The notes: a model not told the origin generated them from the sequence alone. Counted from the stretch's first letter, positions 8,183 through 17,651 are shown. The stretch: 64,000 nt of DNA from Spirosoma endophyticum (GCF_900112365.1 NZ_FOLQ01000007.1:248001-312000), one strand, 5' to 3'. Program-made: numbers and translations.

Positions 8183-9547
8183 TTGACGCCCAAATCCGCT
8201 CCCGAACCTGCCGAATTCACGAGTTCCGCCACGAACTCGCTGTTGAAGCAGACGAATTATCGCTGGGTAATTGTTGCCCTTCTCTTTTTTGCAACAACCA
8301 TCAATTACCTCGACCGGCAGGTTATCAGTCTGTTGAAGCCCATTTTGGAAAAAGAGTTTAGCTGGACCGAATCCGATTATGGTAACATCGTAACGGTTTT
8401 CACCTTTTTCTACGGGGCCAGTACCCTGCTTGCCGGATACATTATCGACCGGGTTGGTACTAAACTGGGCTACATTGGCGCCATTCTGGTCTGGAGTTTT
8501 GCCGCTATGGCCCATGCATTGGCGGGTAGTACGTTCGGGTTCATGATTGCGCGGGCGTTTCTGGGTATTGGCGAGGCTGGCAATTTTCCGGCTTCCATCA
8601 AGACCGTAGCGGAGTGGTTTCCGAAGAAAGAGCGAGCATTGGCCGTTGGTATTTTCAATGCTGGTGCTAACATCGGGGCGGTGGCCGCTCCGGCGGTGGT
8701 GCCCTGGCTGGCGCTTGTGGCAGGCTGGCAAACGGCTTTCATCGTAACGGGCGCTTTGGGCTTTGTCTGGATTATTGCCTGGTGGTTCTATTACGAGATT
8801 CCGAGTCGGCACAAACGCGTCAATGCCGCAGAACTGGCACATATTACGGCAGAACCATCGGTTGAAGCGGCCACGGCTGGTGATGCGGCTTCGACCAATA
8901 TGATTGATGGCGCTCCTGTTACTAAATATCCCATTTTTGCTAACAGAGCCATCTGGGGATTCATGAGCGGCAAGCTTCTGACCGACCCCATCTGGTGGTT
9001 TTTCCTGTTCTGGCTGCCATCCTACTTAGCCAATATCTACCACCTTGACTTGAAAAAACTGGGTGCTCCGCTGATCGTCATTTACCTGGCGGCCACCATT
9101 GGCAGCGTTGGGGGTGGCTGGTTGTCGTCTAAACTTATCCAGCAGGGGTGGCATCCAACACGGGCGCGGCAATGGGCGATGGCTCTGTTCGCTATCTGTG
9201 TTACGCCCGTTATGTTGATTAGCCAGATGGATAGCATGTGGCCGGTTATTGCGATTCTTTCATTAGCCGTGGCGGCTCACCAGGCATGGTCTGCTAATAT
9301 TTTCACCGTAGCTGCCGACCAGTTTCCAAAACAGGTGCTCAGCCGCGTCGTAGGCTTAGGCACAATGGCGGGAACGCTGGGTGGGGCCGTTTTTCCGCTA
9401 CTAGTGGGTCGGATTCTGGACCATTTCAAAGCGTTGGATAAACTGTCTGAAGGATACTATATCATCTTTTACATCGCTGGTCTGGCGTACTTAGTGGCCT
9501 GGAGTATGCTGTATATTTTTGTTTTCCGTCGGGTAAACGTCAAGTAA
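8183..9547 (+). CDS. MFS transporter, hexuronate/anion-cation symporter (ExuT-like)
   Basis: The 454-residue polytopic protein has about 12 membrane helices. The first starts at RWVIVALLFFATTINYLDRQ, a phrase typical of the ACS family of MFS carriers that move hexuronates and related organic anions. Further support comes from FLGIGEAGNFPASIKTVAEWF and FNAGANIGAVAAPAVVPW. The start is taken as TTG at 8183. No in-frame ATG precedes the first helix, and the first internal Met lies far inside. The gene lies 7 nt before the CE15-like gene and among glucuronate genes, so uptake of D-glucuronate or an aldouronate is the most likely job. The exact substrate is inferred from context. Confidence 0.85.
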   Translation: MTPKSAPEPAEFTSSATNSLLKQTNYRWVIVALLFFATTINYLDRQVISLLKPILEKEFSWTESDYGNIVTVFTFFYGASTLLAGYIIDRVGTKLGYIGAILVWSFAAMAHALAGSTFGFMIARAFLGIGEAGNFPASIKTVAEWFPKKERALAVGIFNAGANIGAVAAPAVVPWLALVAGWQTAFIVTGALGFVWIIAWWFYYEIPSRHKRVNAAELAHITAEPSVEAATAGDAASTNMIDGAPVTKYPIFANRAIWGFMSGKLLTDPIWWFFLFWLPSYLANIYHLDLKKLGAPLIVIYLAATIGSVGGGWLSSKLIQQGWHPTRARQWAMALFAICVTPVMLISQMDSMWPVIAILSLAVAAHQAWSANIFTVAADQFPKQVLSRVVGLGTMAGTLGGAVFPLLVGRILDHFKALDKLSEGYYIIFYIAGLAYLVAWSMLYIFVFRRVNVK

Positions 9548-9554
9548 GAAATTC

Positions 9555-10994
9555 ATGGAAAATCGTATGTTTTCGTTCTGGTTCAACCAGTCAATTGCTT
9601 GGGTTTGCCTGATCGGATGCTTGTCCATCGGCAGCATTCAGGCACAAGCGCCCGATTTTCAGAAAATGACACCGGCTGAACGAACGGCATATATGACTAA
9701 AATGCGGGAAGCCAGTCAGGCCGATTGGCAGGTGATGATGGACAAGCTCAGCCTGAAATTGCCGACGCTCCCTCCGCCCGCCGAAGATCCCAAACGCCCG
9801 CAGCATCTAAAGCAAAAAGAAGGCTCCACTAACTGGTTCGATGAGGCAGGTAATAACCATGTTCGGTCGGGGTGGGGCAACTGGACGAATTATGACGATG
9901 CCAAAGCGAACGACTACAAACTGCTCAATCCGCTGGTATTGAAAAACGGGAAGTCCGTAAAGGATGCCGCTACGTGGTGGAAACAGCGTCGCCCCGAAAT
10001 TCTAAATGATTATCTGACCGAGATTTTTGGCAAGACTCCTGAAAACACACCAACTGTAACTTTTGCCCCAACGGGAACGGACAGTACGGTACTAGCCGGG
10101 AAAGCCATCCGAAAAACGATACTGGGACGAATTGATAACACCCGTTATCCGTCGGTAAACCCAGGTATTCCCGTTACGTACTACCGACCGGTCAATACGT
10201 CGGGGAAAATTCCGATGATGGTCATTGTGTGGGGTTCATTTCCGCAGCCCATGCCAAGTATCGAGAAACTGATCGACGCAGGCTGGGCCGTCGCTTTGGT
10301 CAATACGGGGAGTATCCAGATGGACAGCGGAGCTGGTTTGCACGAAGGAATTATTGGCCTTATGAACGGCGGTAAAGACCGGAAGCCCGATGAATGGGGC
10401 GTGTTGTCGGCCTGGAGTTGGGGATTAAGCCGGGTACTCGATCACTTCGAAAAAGATAACGGCATTAATGCAAAACAGATTGGTATTGAAGGCCATTCAC
10501 GTTGGGGCAAAACCGCTCTGCTAGCGGGTGCGCTGGACGCTCGTTGGGCTATCGTATTTGCCAGTTGCTCAGGTTCGCTGGGTGCTTCGCTGGAGAAACG
10601 TAACTTCGGCGAAACGATTGACAACGTAGCAAGTTCGGGAGAATATCACTGGATGGCCGGTAACTTTCTGAAATACGGTGGTCATTGGGACGCTATGCCT
10701 GTTGATTCTCACGAATTAATGGCGCTCATTGCACCTCGTCCTTTGTTCATTACGGGTGGCACGAAAGACCTTTGGGCGGACCCAAAGGGCGAATTTCTGG
10801 CCTGTGTTGCGGCCAGCCCAGTTTATACCTTACTCGGTAAAAAAGGATTAAGTACGACTGAAATGCCTACGCCCGACGTAGCGTTAATTGATAGCGATAT
10901 TGCGTTTCGCAATCACGAAGGCGGCCACGTAGACATTCTCGACTGGCCGACTTTTCTGGAATTCGCGCAGCGACAGTTTAAGTTAAAGAAGTAA
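9555..10994 (+). CDS. Exported CE15-like glucuronoyl methylesterase
   Basis: The 479-residue protein has an N-terminal signal peptide ending near residue 30 (SIQAQ); a second ATG at 9567 would serve equally well. The C-terminal two-thirds is an alpha/beta-hydrolase of the CE15 type. The nucleophile elbow is GHSRWGK, with S315, R316 and K319. A CE15-typical segment GEYHWMAGNF follows at 362-371, and the likely catalytic histidine is H458 in NHEGGH. CE15 enzymes cut ester links between (4-O-methyl)glucuronic acid on xylan and lignin alcohols. The first 100 residues are extra and contain charged, probably helical sequence. The gene begins 7 nt after the transporter gene and sits just upstream of uxuA and the GH67 gene. 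That context fits processing of glucuronoxylan. Confidence 0.8.
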   Translation: MENRMFSFWFNQSIAWVCLIGCLSIGSIQAQAPDFQKMTPAERTAYMTKMREASQADWQVMMDKLSLKLPTLPPPAEDPKRPQHLKQKEGSTNWFDEAGNNHVRSGWGNWTNYDDAKANDYKLLNPLVLKNGKSVKDAATWWKQRRPEILNDYLTEIFGKTPENTPTVTFAPTGTDSTVLAGKAIRKTILGRIDNTRYPSVNPGIPVTYYRPVNTSGKIPMMVIVWGSFPQPMPSIEKLIDAGWAVALVNTGSIQMDSGAGLHEGIIGLMNGGKDRKPDEWGVLSAWSWGLSRVLDHFEKDNGINAKQIGIEGHSRWGKTALLAGALDARWAIVFASCSGSLGASLEKRNFGETIDNVASSGEYHWMAGNFLKYGGHWDAMPVDSHELMALIAPRPLFITGGTKDLWADPKGEFLACVAASPVYTLLGKKGLSTTEMPTPDVALIDSDIAFRNHEGGHVDILDWPTFLEFAQRQFKLKK

Positions 10995-11001
10995 TTAAAT
11001 T

Positions 11002-11117
11002 GTTGTCCACAAAGTGGTCCGCCGTTGCGGCACAGAGTGCACGAAGAAATATGTTTAGAAAAAAAATTTAAACTCTATGTACTCTGTGCCGCAACGGCGG
11101 ACTGCTCTGTGGACAAC
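11002..11117. repeat. Long inverted repeat (about 39-nt arms)
   Basis: Arms at 11002-11040 and 11079-11117 pair over about 39 nt, with mismatches confined to a short patch near the base and the tip. The core CCGCCGTTGCGGCACAGAGT is perfect. The loop is AT-rich. It separates the CE15-like gene from uxuA, and may terminate or stabilise transcripts or be one copy of a dispersed intergenic repeat. Confidence 0.8.
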
Positions 11118-11130
11118 TAATCTAGCATAA

Positions 11131-12330
11131 ATGGGAATGTTACAAACCATGCGGTGGTTCGGGTCGAACGATCCGGTTTCGTTGATGGATATTCGGCAGG
11201 CTGGTTGCGCGGGCGTCGTGACGGCGCTTCACCAGATTCCGGTGGGCGAACTGTGGTCAGTGGAGGCAATCGAGGAACGTAAACGATTAGTGGAAGCGCA
11301 AAATGATACGTATTCGCCTTTGCGATGGGCGGTGGTCGAGAGTTTGCCGGTACACGAAGACATCAAAAAAGGTCGGCCAAGTCGTACTACGTATATTGAG
11401 AATTATAAACAGTCGATACGTAATCTGGCGGCTTGTGGCATCAGAACCGTTTGCTACAATTTCATGCCCGTGCTGGACTGGTCGCGTACGAACCTCAAGT
11501 ATGAAATGCCCGACGGTTCACGGGCGCTTCGGTTTGTCTGGGAGGATTTTGCCGTATTTGATCTGTGTATCCTGAAACGACCCGGCGCTGAATCGGATTA
11601 CGAACCCGAAATCATTGAATCGGCTCACCAGAAATTCGGGCAGATGACACCGGAGCAGATTGCCGAATTGTCGAACATTGTTCTGCTGGGTTTGCCCGGT
11701 TCAGAAGAGGCTTTTACGCTCGATACGTTCCAGGGATTATTGAACGAATATGCCACGATTGGCGATGCAGAACTTCGCAAGAATCTGTATTATTTCATTC
11801 AGCAGGTCGCGCCCGTTGCGCAGGAGGTGGGCGTTGACCTGTGTATTCACCCCGATGATCCTCCGCGTCCGTTGTTGGGCTTGCCCCGCGTGGTGAGCAC
11901 CGAAGTGGATCTAGCACAGCTGATGGCCGCCAGCGACGTAACGGCCAATGGCATTACGTTCTGTACCGGCTCATTAGGTATTCGTCCCGACAACGATTTG
12001 CCCGGTATGATCCAACGTTTCGGCGAACGGATTCACTTTATTCATTTACGGACAACGAAGCGCGAAGACGATCAACGCAACTTCCACGAAGCGGATCATC
12101 TGGCGGGCGATGTCGATATGTACGCCGTTATAAAAGCCATTGTGCTGGAACAGAAACGGCGGAAACAAGCAGGTATTGGTGAAACATCCATTCCCATGCG
12201 CCCCGACCACGGCCACCAGATGCTCGACGATTTGCACAAAAAGACGTATCCCGGCTATTCAGCCATCGGTCGGCTGCGGGGACTGGCCGAATTGCGAGGG
12301 TTAGAATACGGTATCGAGCGAAGTTTGTAG
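11131..12330 (+). CDS. uxuA: Mannonate dehydratase
   Basis: The 399-residue cytoplasmic protein matches UxuA along its length. It opens with [18 protein letters not shown] and contains [44 protein letters not shown] and [12 protein letters not shown]. The His, Cys and Asp positions in these motifs form the metal site in this TIM-barrel family. The enzyme dehydrates D-mannonate to 2-keto-3-deoxy-D-gluconate (EC 4.2.1.8), the committed step of glucuronate breakdown. It lies 11 nt before the GH67 gene. The SDR two genes downstream is positioned to supply its substrate. Length and motifs are normal for the family. Confidence 0.96.
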   Translation: MGMLQTMRWFGSNDPVSLMDIRQAGCAGVVTALHQIPVGELWSVEAIEERKRLVEAQNDTYSPLRWAVVESLPVHEDIKKGRPSRTTYIENYKQSIRNLAACGIRTVCYNFMPVLDWSRTNLKYEMPDGSRALRFVWEDFAVFDLCILKRPGAESDYEPEIIESAHQKFGQMTPEQIAELSNIVLLGLPGSEEAFTLDTFQGLLNEYATIGDAELRKNLYYFIQQVAPVAQEVGVDLCIHPDDPPRPLLGLPRVVSTEVDLAQLMAASDVTANGITFCTGSLGIRPDNDLPGMIQRFGERIHFIHLRTTKREDDQRNFHEADHLAGDVDMYAVIKAIVLEQKRRKQAGIGETSIPMRPDHGHQMLDDLHKKTYPGYSAIGRLRGLAELRGLEYGIERSL

Positions 12331-12341
12331 CGCCAGAAAAA

Positions 12342-14453
12342 ATGAAACGATTAACAATACTCTTTCTTCTTTTATCAAGCATTGGTTACGCCGACGACGG
12401 TTACCGCTTGTGGCTGAAATATGACTTGATTAAAGACGTAGCAAAACGGGAAGGTTATGCTCGTTCGGCGCAATTCATCGTTCTAAACGGTACAAGTCCT
12501 GTTCTCAAATCAGCCGCCAATGAACTACAAACAGGCTTACAGGGCTTGCTGGGAAAGTCTGTTCCGATTATTACGAACGCTGGAAACCGAACGGGCGGCA
12601 TTGTATTAACGGAAAGCAAAGGTCCGGATGCTGATATACAGCAATTGAATCGGGAGGGCTATCGGATCATTAAAAAACAAAATAACATTACCATTGCGAG
12701 CAAGTCTGATGCGGGTGTATTGTACGGCGCTTTTGCGTTACTCCGGCAAATTCAAACGGGGCAATCGATTGATAATCTTGCCTTGACCAGCAACCCAAAA
12801 ATTCAGTATCGGTTACTAAATCACTGGGACAATACAAACGGTACGATCGAGCGGGGCTATGCAGGTGGAACACTCTGGAAATGGTACGAGCTTCCCGCAA
12901 CCGTTGACCCGCGCTATGTTGACTACGCTCGCGCGAATGCGTCGCTGGGCATCAACGGAACCGTCGTAAACAACGTCAATGCCAGCGCTCGTTTCCTGAC
13001 AGATGAGTACATTCAGAAGGTAGCTGCCTTGGCGAATGTATTTCGGTCCTATGGGATTCGAGTCTATTTATCGGTGTACTTCCCGGCTCCGAAAACCATT
13101 GGTGGCCTGAAAACAGCCGATCCGCTCGACCCGGATGTGAAAAAATGGTGGGTTGATAAAACCAAAGAAATTTATAAAGCCATCCCCGATTTTGGTGGGT
13201 ATCTGGTTAAAGCCAATTCCGAAGGTGAACCCGGCCCGCAGGATTATGACCGTACTCATGCTGACGGCGCGAACACGCTGGCCGAAGCGCTGAAACCCTA
13301 CGATGGCATTGTTATGTGGCGGGCATTCGTCTACAAAGCCGATCCTAAAGCTGATCGCTTCAAAGCTGCTTATGAAGAGTTTACGCCGTTGGACGGTAAG
13401 TTCGATAAGAAAGTAATCGTTCAGGTAAAGAACGGGCCGATTGATTTTCAGCCGCGTGAGCCGTTTTCGCCCTTGTTCGGCGCGATGCCCAAAACACCCC
13501 TGTCGATGGAGTTTCAGATCACGCAGGAGTACACTGGTTTTGCCACGCACTGGGTGTATGAAGCTCCGATTTTCAAGGAATGCCTGGACACCGATACGTA
13601 TGCAAAAGGCAAAGCCGGTGGGTCTACCGTCGCGAACGTTATTGATGGAAGCCTGCACGGATACGCCATGACGGCCATTGCGAGCGTGGCCAACACCGGT
13701 GCTGACCGAAACTGGACCGGAAATCCGATGGCCCAGGCGAACTGGTACGCGTTCGGGCGGCTGGCGTGGGATCATACATTAACGTCGGAAGGTATTGCCA
13801 ATGAATGGGTTAGGATGACGCTCACGAGCGACCCGAACGCAGTTAAAACGATCACCGATTTGATGCTCAAGTCGCGGGGAATTTACGTCGATTATAATAC
13901 GCCAATTGGTTTGTCGCGTCCCTGGTCGGGCATTCACTTTGCGCCCGAACCCTGGCAGGAAAAAAGCGCTCGTCCCGACTGGACCGCCATTTATTACCAC
14001 CGCGCCGACTCTATCGGCCTAGGCTTCGACCGGACGGCAACGGGTAGCAATGCATTAGCCCAGTACAGCCCGGAAGTACAACGGAAATGGAATAATCCCG
14101 AAACCTGCCCACTGCCGTATCTGCTTTGGTTTCATCACGTTCCGTGGACAAAGAAACTAAACACGGGACGAACCCTTTGGGATGAACTCTGCACCCGTTT
14201 CTACACGGGTGCCGATTCTGTCGGCTGGATGCAGCAGCAGTGGGCGCAGGTTAAACCGGCCATTGATCCCGAGATCTTTGCGGACGTGACGGGTCGGTTG
14301 GCAACGCAGCGTATGGAGGCCATCTGGTGGAGGGATTCCTGGGTTTTATACCTCCAGACCTATTCTAAGAAACCCATTCCGGCTCCGTTCAAGAAGCCTG
14401 AACGCACCCTGGAAGATGTTAAACGCTTATCCGAAATTTACAAATTACGCTAG
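12342..14453 (+). CDS. aguA: Alpha-glucuronidase, GH67
   Basis: This 703-residue protein has a short signal peptide (about residues 1-17) and the complete GH67 layout: an N-terminal GH20-like beta-alpha domain, a catalytic barrel, and a helical C-terminal domain. The expected catalytic acid is E294 in KANSEGEPGP. The two carboxylates of the base pair align with D368 (GPIDFQ) and E396 (TQEYTGF); all three are present. GH67 enzymes release (4-O-methyl)-D-glucuronic acid from the non-reducing end of xylo-oligosaccharides. The signal peptide suggests periplasmic action on imported oligomers, with uptake of the acid by the nearby transporter. The stop codon overlaps the GTG start of the SDR gene by one base (TAGTG), implying translational coupling. 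Confidence 0.95.
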   Translation: MKRLTILFLLLSSIGYADDGYRLWLKYDLIKDVAKREGYARSAQFIVLNGTSPVLKSAANELQTGLQGLLGKSVPIITNAGNRTGGIVLTESKGPDADIQQLNREGYRIIKKQNNITIASKSDAGVLYGAFALLRQIQTGQSIDNLALTSNPKIQYRLLNHWDNTNGTIERGYAGGTLWKWYELPATVDPRYVDYARANASLGINGTVVNNVNASARFLTDEYIQKVAALANVFRSYGIRVYLSVYFPAPKTIGGLKTADPLDPDVKKWWVDKTKEIYKAIPDFGGYLVKANSEGEPGPQDYDRTHADGANTLAEALKPYDGIVMWRAFVYKADPKADRFKAAYEEFTPLDGKFDKKVIVQVKNGPIDFQPREPFSPLFGAMPKTPLSMEFQITQEYTGFATHWVYEAPIFKECLDTDTYAKGKAGGSTVANVIDGSLHGYAMTAIASVANTGADRNWTGNPMAQANWYAFGRLAWDHTLTSEGIANEWVRMTLTSDPNAVKTITDLMLKSRGIYVDYNTPIGLSRPWSGIHFAPEPWQEKSARPDWTAIYYHRADSIGLGFDRTATGSNALAQYSPEVQRKWNNPETCPLPYLLWFHHVPWTKKLNTGRTLWDELCTRFYTGADSVGWMQQQWAQVKPAIDPEIFADVTGRLATQRMEAIWWRDSWVLYLQTYSKKPIPAPFKKPERTLEDVKRLSEIYKLR

Positions 14454-15256
14454 TGGAACAAACACAAACTGCACAAACCGACGCTCAATCGTCGCCCAGT
14501 AAAAATGTTTTCTCGCTCGAAGGCAAACTCGCTCTGATTACCGGCGGGGGCAGTGGTATCGGCTATGATATTGCGAAATGCATGATACAGGCCGGGGGCA
14601 GCGTAGTGATAACGGGTCGACGGGAGCAACCGCTTAGAGAAGCCACTGAGTCTCTTGGCGAGCGAGCGCACTACGTAGTGAACGACGTAACGGAACGCGA
14701 CTCGTTAGACAGCTTGGTTGCCGGTATTGAAGCAACCCATGGGCCAATTGATATTCTGGTTAACAACGCCGGCATTAACATGAAAAAACCGGCATTGGAA
14801 GTTACCGACGCCGATTTCGACCGGATTGTGTACACCAACTTAAACTCCGTTTTTAGCCTGACACGCGTTTGTGCCCAGCGAATGATGGACCGTAAGAGCG
14901 GTTCTATCATCATGATTTCGTCGATGGCGGCCTACTATGGTATCGATCGGGTGGCCGCGTATGCTGCGTCGAAATCGGGCGTTGAGGGGATGGTGAAAGT
15001 GCTGGCGTCGGAGTTTTCGGGCAATGGTGTTCGCGTTAATGCCATCGCACCGGGATTCATTGAAACAGCGATGAGCAAAACCGCTATGGGGGGTGATCCT
15101 GATCGCTTCGCCCGCGCCATGCGTCGGACGCCCATGGGGAAATTTGGAAAGCCCGACGACATCGGCTGGGCCGCTGTTTTTCTGGCTTCCGAAGCCGCTA
15201 AATACATCACTGGTGCATCGTTGCCCGTTGATGGCGGCAATTCGATTGGGTTTTAA
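14453..15256 (+). CDS. SDR-family oxidoreductase, probable fructuronate reductase (mannonate oxidoreductase)
   Basis: This 267-residue classical short-chain dehydrogenase has the cofactor motif TGGGSGIG, NNAG, the catalytic serine in IMISS, and YAASK as the YxxxK pair. It ends with the usual GASLPVDGG. The GTG start at 14453 overlaps the GH67 stop codon. This family includes UxuB-type enzymes that reduce D-fructuronate to D-mannonate with NAD(P)H, as well as gluconate 5-dehydrogenases and many others. Position in the uxuA-GH67 cluster makes the fructuronate reductase role the best inference, as it would supply UxuA. Sequence alone supports only an SDR acting on a sugar or sugar acid. The first 23 residues are a polar extension before the Rossmann fold. 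Confidence 0.85.
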   Translation: MEQTQTAQTDAQSSPSKNVFSLEGKLALITGGGSGIGYDIAKCMIQAGGSVVITGRREQPLREATESLGERAHYVVNDVTERDSLDSLVAGIEATHGPIDILVNNAGINMKKPALEVTDADFDRIVYTNLNSVFSLTRVCAQRMMDRKSGSIIMISSMAAYYGIDRVAAYAASKSGVEGMVKVLASEFSGNGVRVNAIAPGFIETAMSKTAMGGDPDRFARAMRRTPMGKFGKPDDIGWAAVFLASEAAKYITGASLPVDGGNSIGF

Positions 15257-15286
15257 GGTCGTACTGTTAAACCGAATCACGTTTTT

Positions 15287-15323
15287 AACTCCCCCAAAAC
15301 TTAGAGCTTTGGGGAGTTTTTTT
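15287..15323 (+). terminator. Rho-independent terminator after the glucuronate genes
   Basis: AACTCCCC paired with GGGGAGTT, extended by AAA/TTT, followed directly by a run of seven T. A clean intrinsic terminator 30 nt after the SDR stop. Confidence 0.85.
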
Positions 15324-15425
15324 ACAAAGCGTATTATGAAGTTGTAAAATTATGAATCGACGCTTTATCCATAAGCCAGGGTGCACTTATTTTGAGCGCC
15401 ATTCGGGTCTTTAATACGTTGGCCT

Positions 15426-16676
15426 ATGTATATGAAACGGAATTCCATACTACAATCGCTTGTTACTTTTTGTCTGCTCTTTGCTCAATCCAGTTGGGCG
15501 CAGTCGAAACCTAAAAAAGCGATTTTTGTGATTGTCGATGGCATTCCGGCCGATGTCATTGAAAAGCAACCAACGCCTAATCTGGACGCGATTGCCAAAG
15601 AAGGAGGCTACGCACGCGCTTATGTGGGGGGACAAAAAAACACGTATTCCCAAACGCCCACCATTTCGGCCGTTGGCTACAACAGCCTGCTGACCGGTAC
15701 GTGGGTGAATAAACACAACGTATGGGACAACAGCATCAAAGACCCCAACTACGCTTACTGGACTATATTCCGCTTTTTTGAAAGTCAATATCCGGCAAAG
15801 AAAAGCGCCGTATTTTCGACTTGGCTCGACAATCGAACCAAACTAATTGGCGAAAATCTGCCGCAGACGGGGCATCTTCGAATGGATTATTCGTTTGATG
15901 GCCTTGAACGCGATACGTTGCTTTTTCCGCATGATAAAGTCTCGGAATATATTCACAAGATTGACGAGAAAGTAGTGGACGAAGCTAGCCGTTATATTCA
16001 GGACGAGAGCCCGGATTTATCGTGGGTGTACCTGGAATATACCGACGATATGGGCCATAAGTACGGCGATAGCGAACCGTTCTACAAGGCAGTCAAAATA
16101 ATGGACGAGCAGATGGGTCGTCTATGGAAGTCCATCCAATACCGTCAGAAAACCTTTGGCGAAGATTGGCAACTGTTCATTACCACCGACCACGGACGTA
16201 GCGCTGATACGGGTAAAAATCATGGTGGGCAATCGGATCGGGAACGTAGCACCTGGATCGTGACTAATGCCAAAGACCTGAACAGTCAATTCAAAACCAA
16301 CACCCCTGGCATTGTGGACATTATGCCGACAATGGCCCGTCATTTGCAATTAACCATACCAAAAGAACAGGCCTTTGAGCTTGATGGTATTCCGCTAACC
16401 GGAAAATTATCTATTGCTGAGCCGGTAGCCAAAAAAGAAGGGAATCAACTAATGCTCAACTGGAAAGCCGTCGAGTCAGAGGGAAATGTGAAAATCTGGG
16501 TCTCAACAACTAATCATTTCGAAGAAGGAAAACGGGATGATTATCTTATGCTGGCAGAGGTTCCCACTAAAACTGGAACCGCTACGATTGATGTATCGAA
16601 ACTTTCCTCTGGTTTCTTTAAGATTGTGCTGCAAGGGCGTTACAATAACTTAACACGCTGGATTGTGGAGAAATAA
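15426..16676 (+). CDS. Exported alkaline-phosphatase-superfamily protein (type I phosphodiesterase/nucleotide pyrophosphatase-like)
   Basis: The 416-residue protein has a signal peptide ending at SWAQ (about residue 26); a second ATG at 15432 is equally possible. The core is an alkaline-phosphatase superfamily fold of the NPP/type I phosphodiesterase kind. The first metal aspartate is in FVIVDGIP, followed by PTISAVGYNSLLTGTW, where the Thr/Ser nucleophile lies. YTDDMGHKYGD and FITTDHGRS supply further metal ligands. A beta-rich C-terminal tail of about 90 residues may form a separate domain. Such enzymes cut phosphodiester or pyrophosphate bonds in the periplasm; the true substrate is unknown. 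It stands alone after the glucuronate terminator. Confidence 0.82.
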   Translation: MYMKRNSILQSLVTFCLLFAQSSWAQSKPKKAIFVIVDGIPADVIEKQPTPNLDAIAKEGGYARAYVGGQKNTYSQTPTISAVGYNSLLTGTWVNKHNVWDNSIKDPNYAYWTIFRFFESQYPAKKSAVFSTWLDNRTKLIGENLPQTGHLRMDYSFDGLERDTLLFPHDKVSEYIHKIDEKVVDEASRYIQDESPDLSWVYLEYTDDMGHKYGDSEPFYKAVKIMDEQMGRLWKSIQYRQKTFGEDWQLFITTDHGRSADTGKNHGGQSDRERSTWIVTNAKDLNSQFKTNTPGIVDIMPTMARHLQLTIPKEQAFELDGIPLTGKLSIAEPVAKKEGNQLMLNWKAVESEGNVKIWVSTTNHFEEGKRDDYLMLAEVPTKTGTATIDVSKLSSGFFKIVLQGRYNNLTRWIVEK

Positions 16677-16727
16677 ATTCCACAAAAAACTCCGATTTGA
16701 ATTGGATCGCCGATACATTTCAATAAG

Positions 16728-17105
16728 TTAGGGAAGTTTCTCCCGCAGGAACTGCATGATGGCCTCTTGCCCAGGTTTCAACTCTTCATATTGGCGTTGG
16801 GTAGAAACAGTTAACTCTGAAAATTGACGTTGAGTAGAAACGGTTAAATCTGCCACGCCCTTAACCACTGTATCAACTTTTCGATCTACGACATCGACTT
16901 TTTGATCCACTATATCAACTTTTCGATCTACAGCATCGACTTTGCGATCTATTTTGTCGGCTTTACGATCTACGACATCGACTTTCTGGTCCGTATTAGT
17001 AGCTAGCTCAACAAGTTTTCCCTGTCCTTCAATAAGACGATCAATTTTTTGAAGTGAATCGGCCATAAGTGGCTCAAGTTGGTCAAGTCTGCGGTCTGGT
17101 GTCAT
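16728..17105 (-). CDS. Small coiled-coil protein with heptad repeats, unknown function
   Basis: I place the start at the ATG at 17105 (MTPDRRLDQLEPLMADSLQ), giving 125 residues; a longer frame from 17156 adds 17 unconvincing residues. The middle holds six seven-residue units of the form DRKVDxV, DQKVDVV or DRKADKI, which predict a long parallel coiled coil. Next comes an 11-residue duplication (LTVSTQRQFSE, LTVSTQRQYEE). There is no signal peptide or membrane segment. I do not recognise a named family. The protein is probably an oligomerising or scaffold protein of the cytoplasm. It is not closely coupled to its neighbours. Confidence 0.7.
   Translation of the reverse strand: MTPDRRLDQLEPLMADSLQKIDRLIEGQGKLVELATNTDQKVDVVDRKADKIDRKVDAVDRKVDIVDQKVDVVDRKVDTVVKGVADLTVSTQRQFSELTVSTQRQYEELKPGQEAIMQFLREKLP
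16866..16991 (-). repeat. Six tandem 21-bp coding repeats
   Basis: Six in-frame 21-bp units encode the heptads of the coiled-coil protein. The DNA units are nearly identical (the GATCGTAAAGTCGAT theme), which points to expansion by slippage or unequal exchange. Confidence 0.8.
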
Positions 17106-17195
17106 GAAGCGAATGTAGTGATTGAAATCCGACAATTGGATACTTAGTTGGTGCAAATTCCAAATAAGCCACGTTCCGAAATGTTATCACTTTCT

Positions 17196-17651
17196 TTATG
17201 GCACCCGTGTCCAGATTTTGGATTTGCCCAGAAAACTTATGCCCATTACGTAGCCGCGCAAATCAATCGAGTTGGCATCTCGGAGCGACACTTCGCAGTT
17301 GTAGGTCTTGCCGTCTTCGGGGTTGTAAATCTCCCCATCTCCCCAGGTGTTGTTGCCCTTATAGGTCAAATTAGTCACTAATACGGTGTACATAAGTGGA
17401 CGGGAACGCAGCTTTTCATCGGGGTTTTCTTTATCAAGTTTAGGCTTATTTGTAGCTGGGTCGTTTGGTTCCAGCATCCAGACCAGTTTGCCAAAATACT
17501 TGGTTCCCTGCTTATAAATCAGCACCTGATTTCTCTTTTTGGAACTGAGCCACTTACCCACTATAGCGTCGGGATCATCCGTAGTAGCGGCCATTGAGCT
17601 TAGGGTGACACAGACTAAGCAGAGAAGAACGATAAGGCGGGACAGGTTCAT
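17196..17651 (-). CDS. DUF2147 family exported protein
   Basis: This 151-residue protein has a signal peptide (residues about 1-21, ending in SSMA). The DUF2147 core follows: DAIVGKWLSSKKRNQVLIYK, YFGKLVWMLEP, GDGEIYNPEDGKTYN and LRGYVMGISFLGKSKIWTR. The family is a small beta-barrel common in the periplasm of Bacteroidota and Proteobacteria. Its function is not established. Length is typical. It is monocistronic as far as can be seen, with about 90 bp before the coiled-coil gene downstream. Confidence 0.88.
   Translation of the reverse strand: MNLSRLIVLLCLVCVTLSSMAATTDDPDAIVGKWLSSKKRNQVLIYKQGTKYFGKLVWMLEPNDPATNKPKLDKENPDEKLRSRPLMYTVLVTNLTYKGNNTWGDGEIYNPEDGKTYNCEVSLRDANSIDLRGYVMGISFLGKSKIWTRVP

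Noticed and set aside
8141..8842. 233-codon frame on the minus strand
   Set aside because: It lies opposite the MFS transporter gene, has low-quality composition and no motif.
13068..13775. 235-codon minus-strand frame
   Set aside because: Antisense to the complete GH67 gene whose catalytic residues are all visible.
16866..16991. Possible CRISPR-like repeat array
   Set aside because: The repeats are contiguous 21-bp coding units without spacers.
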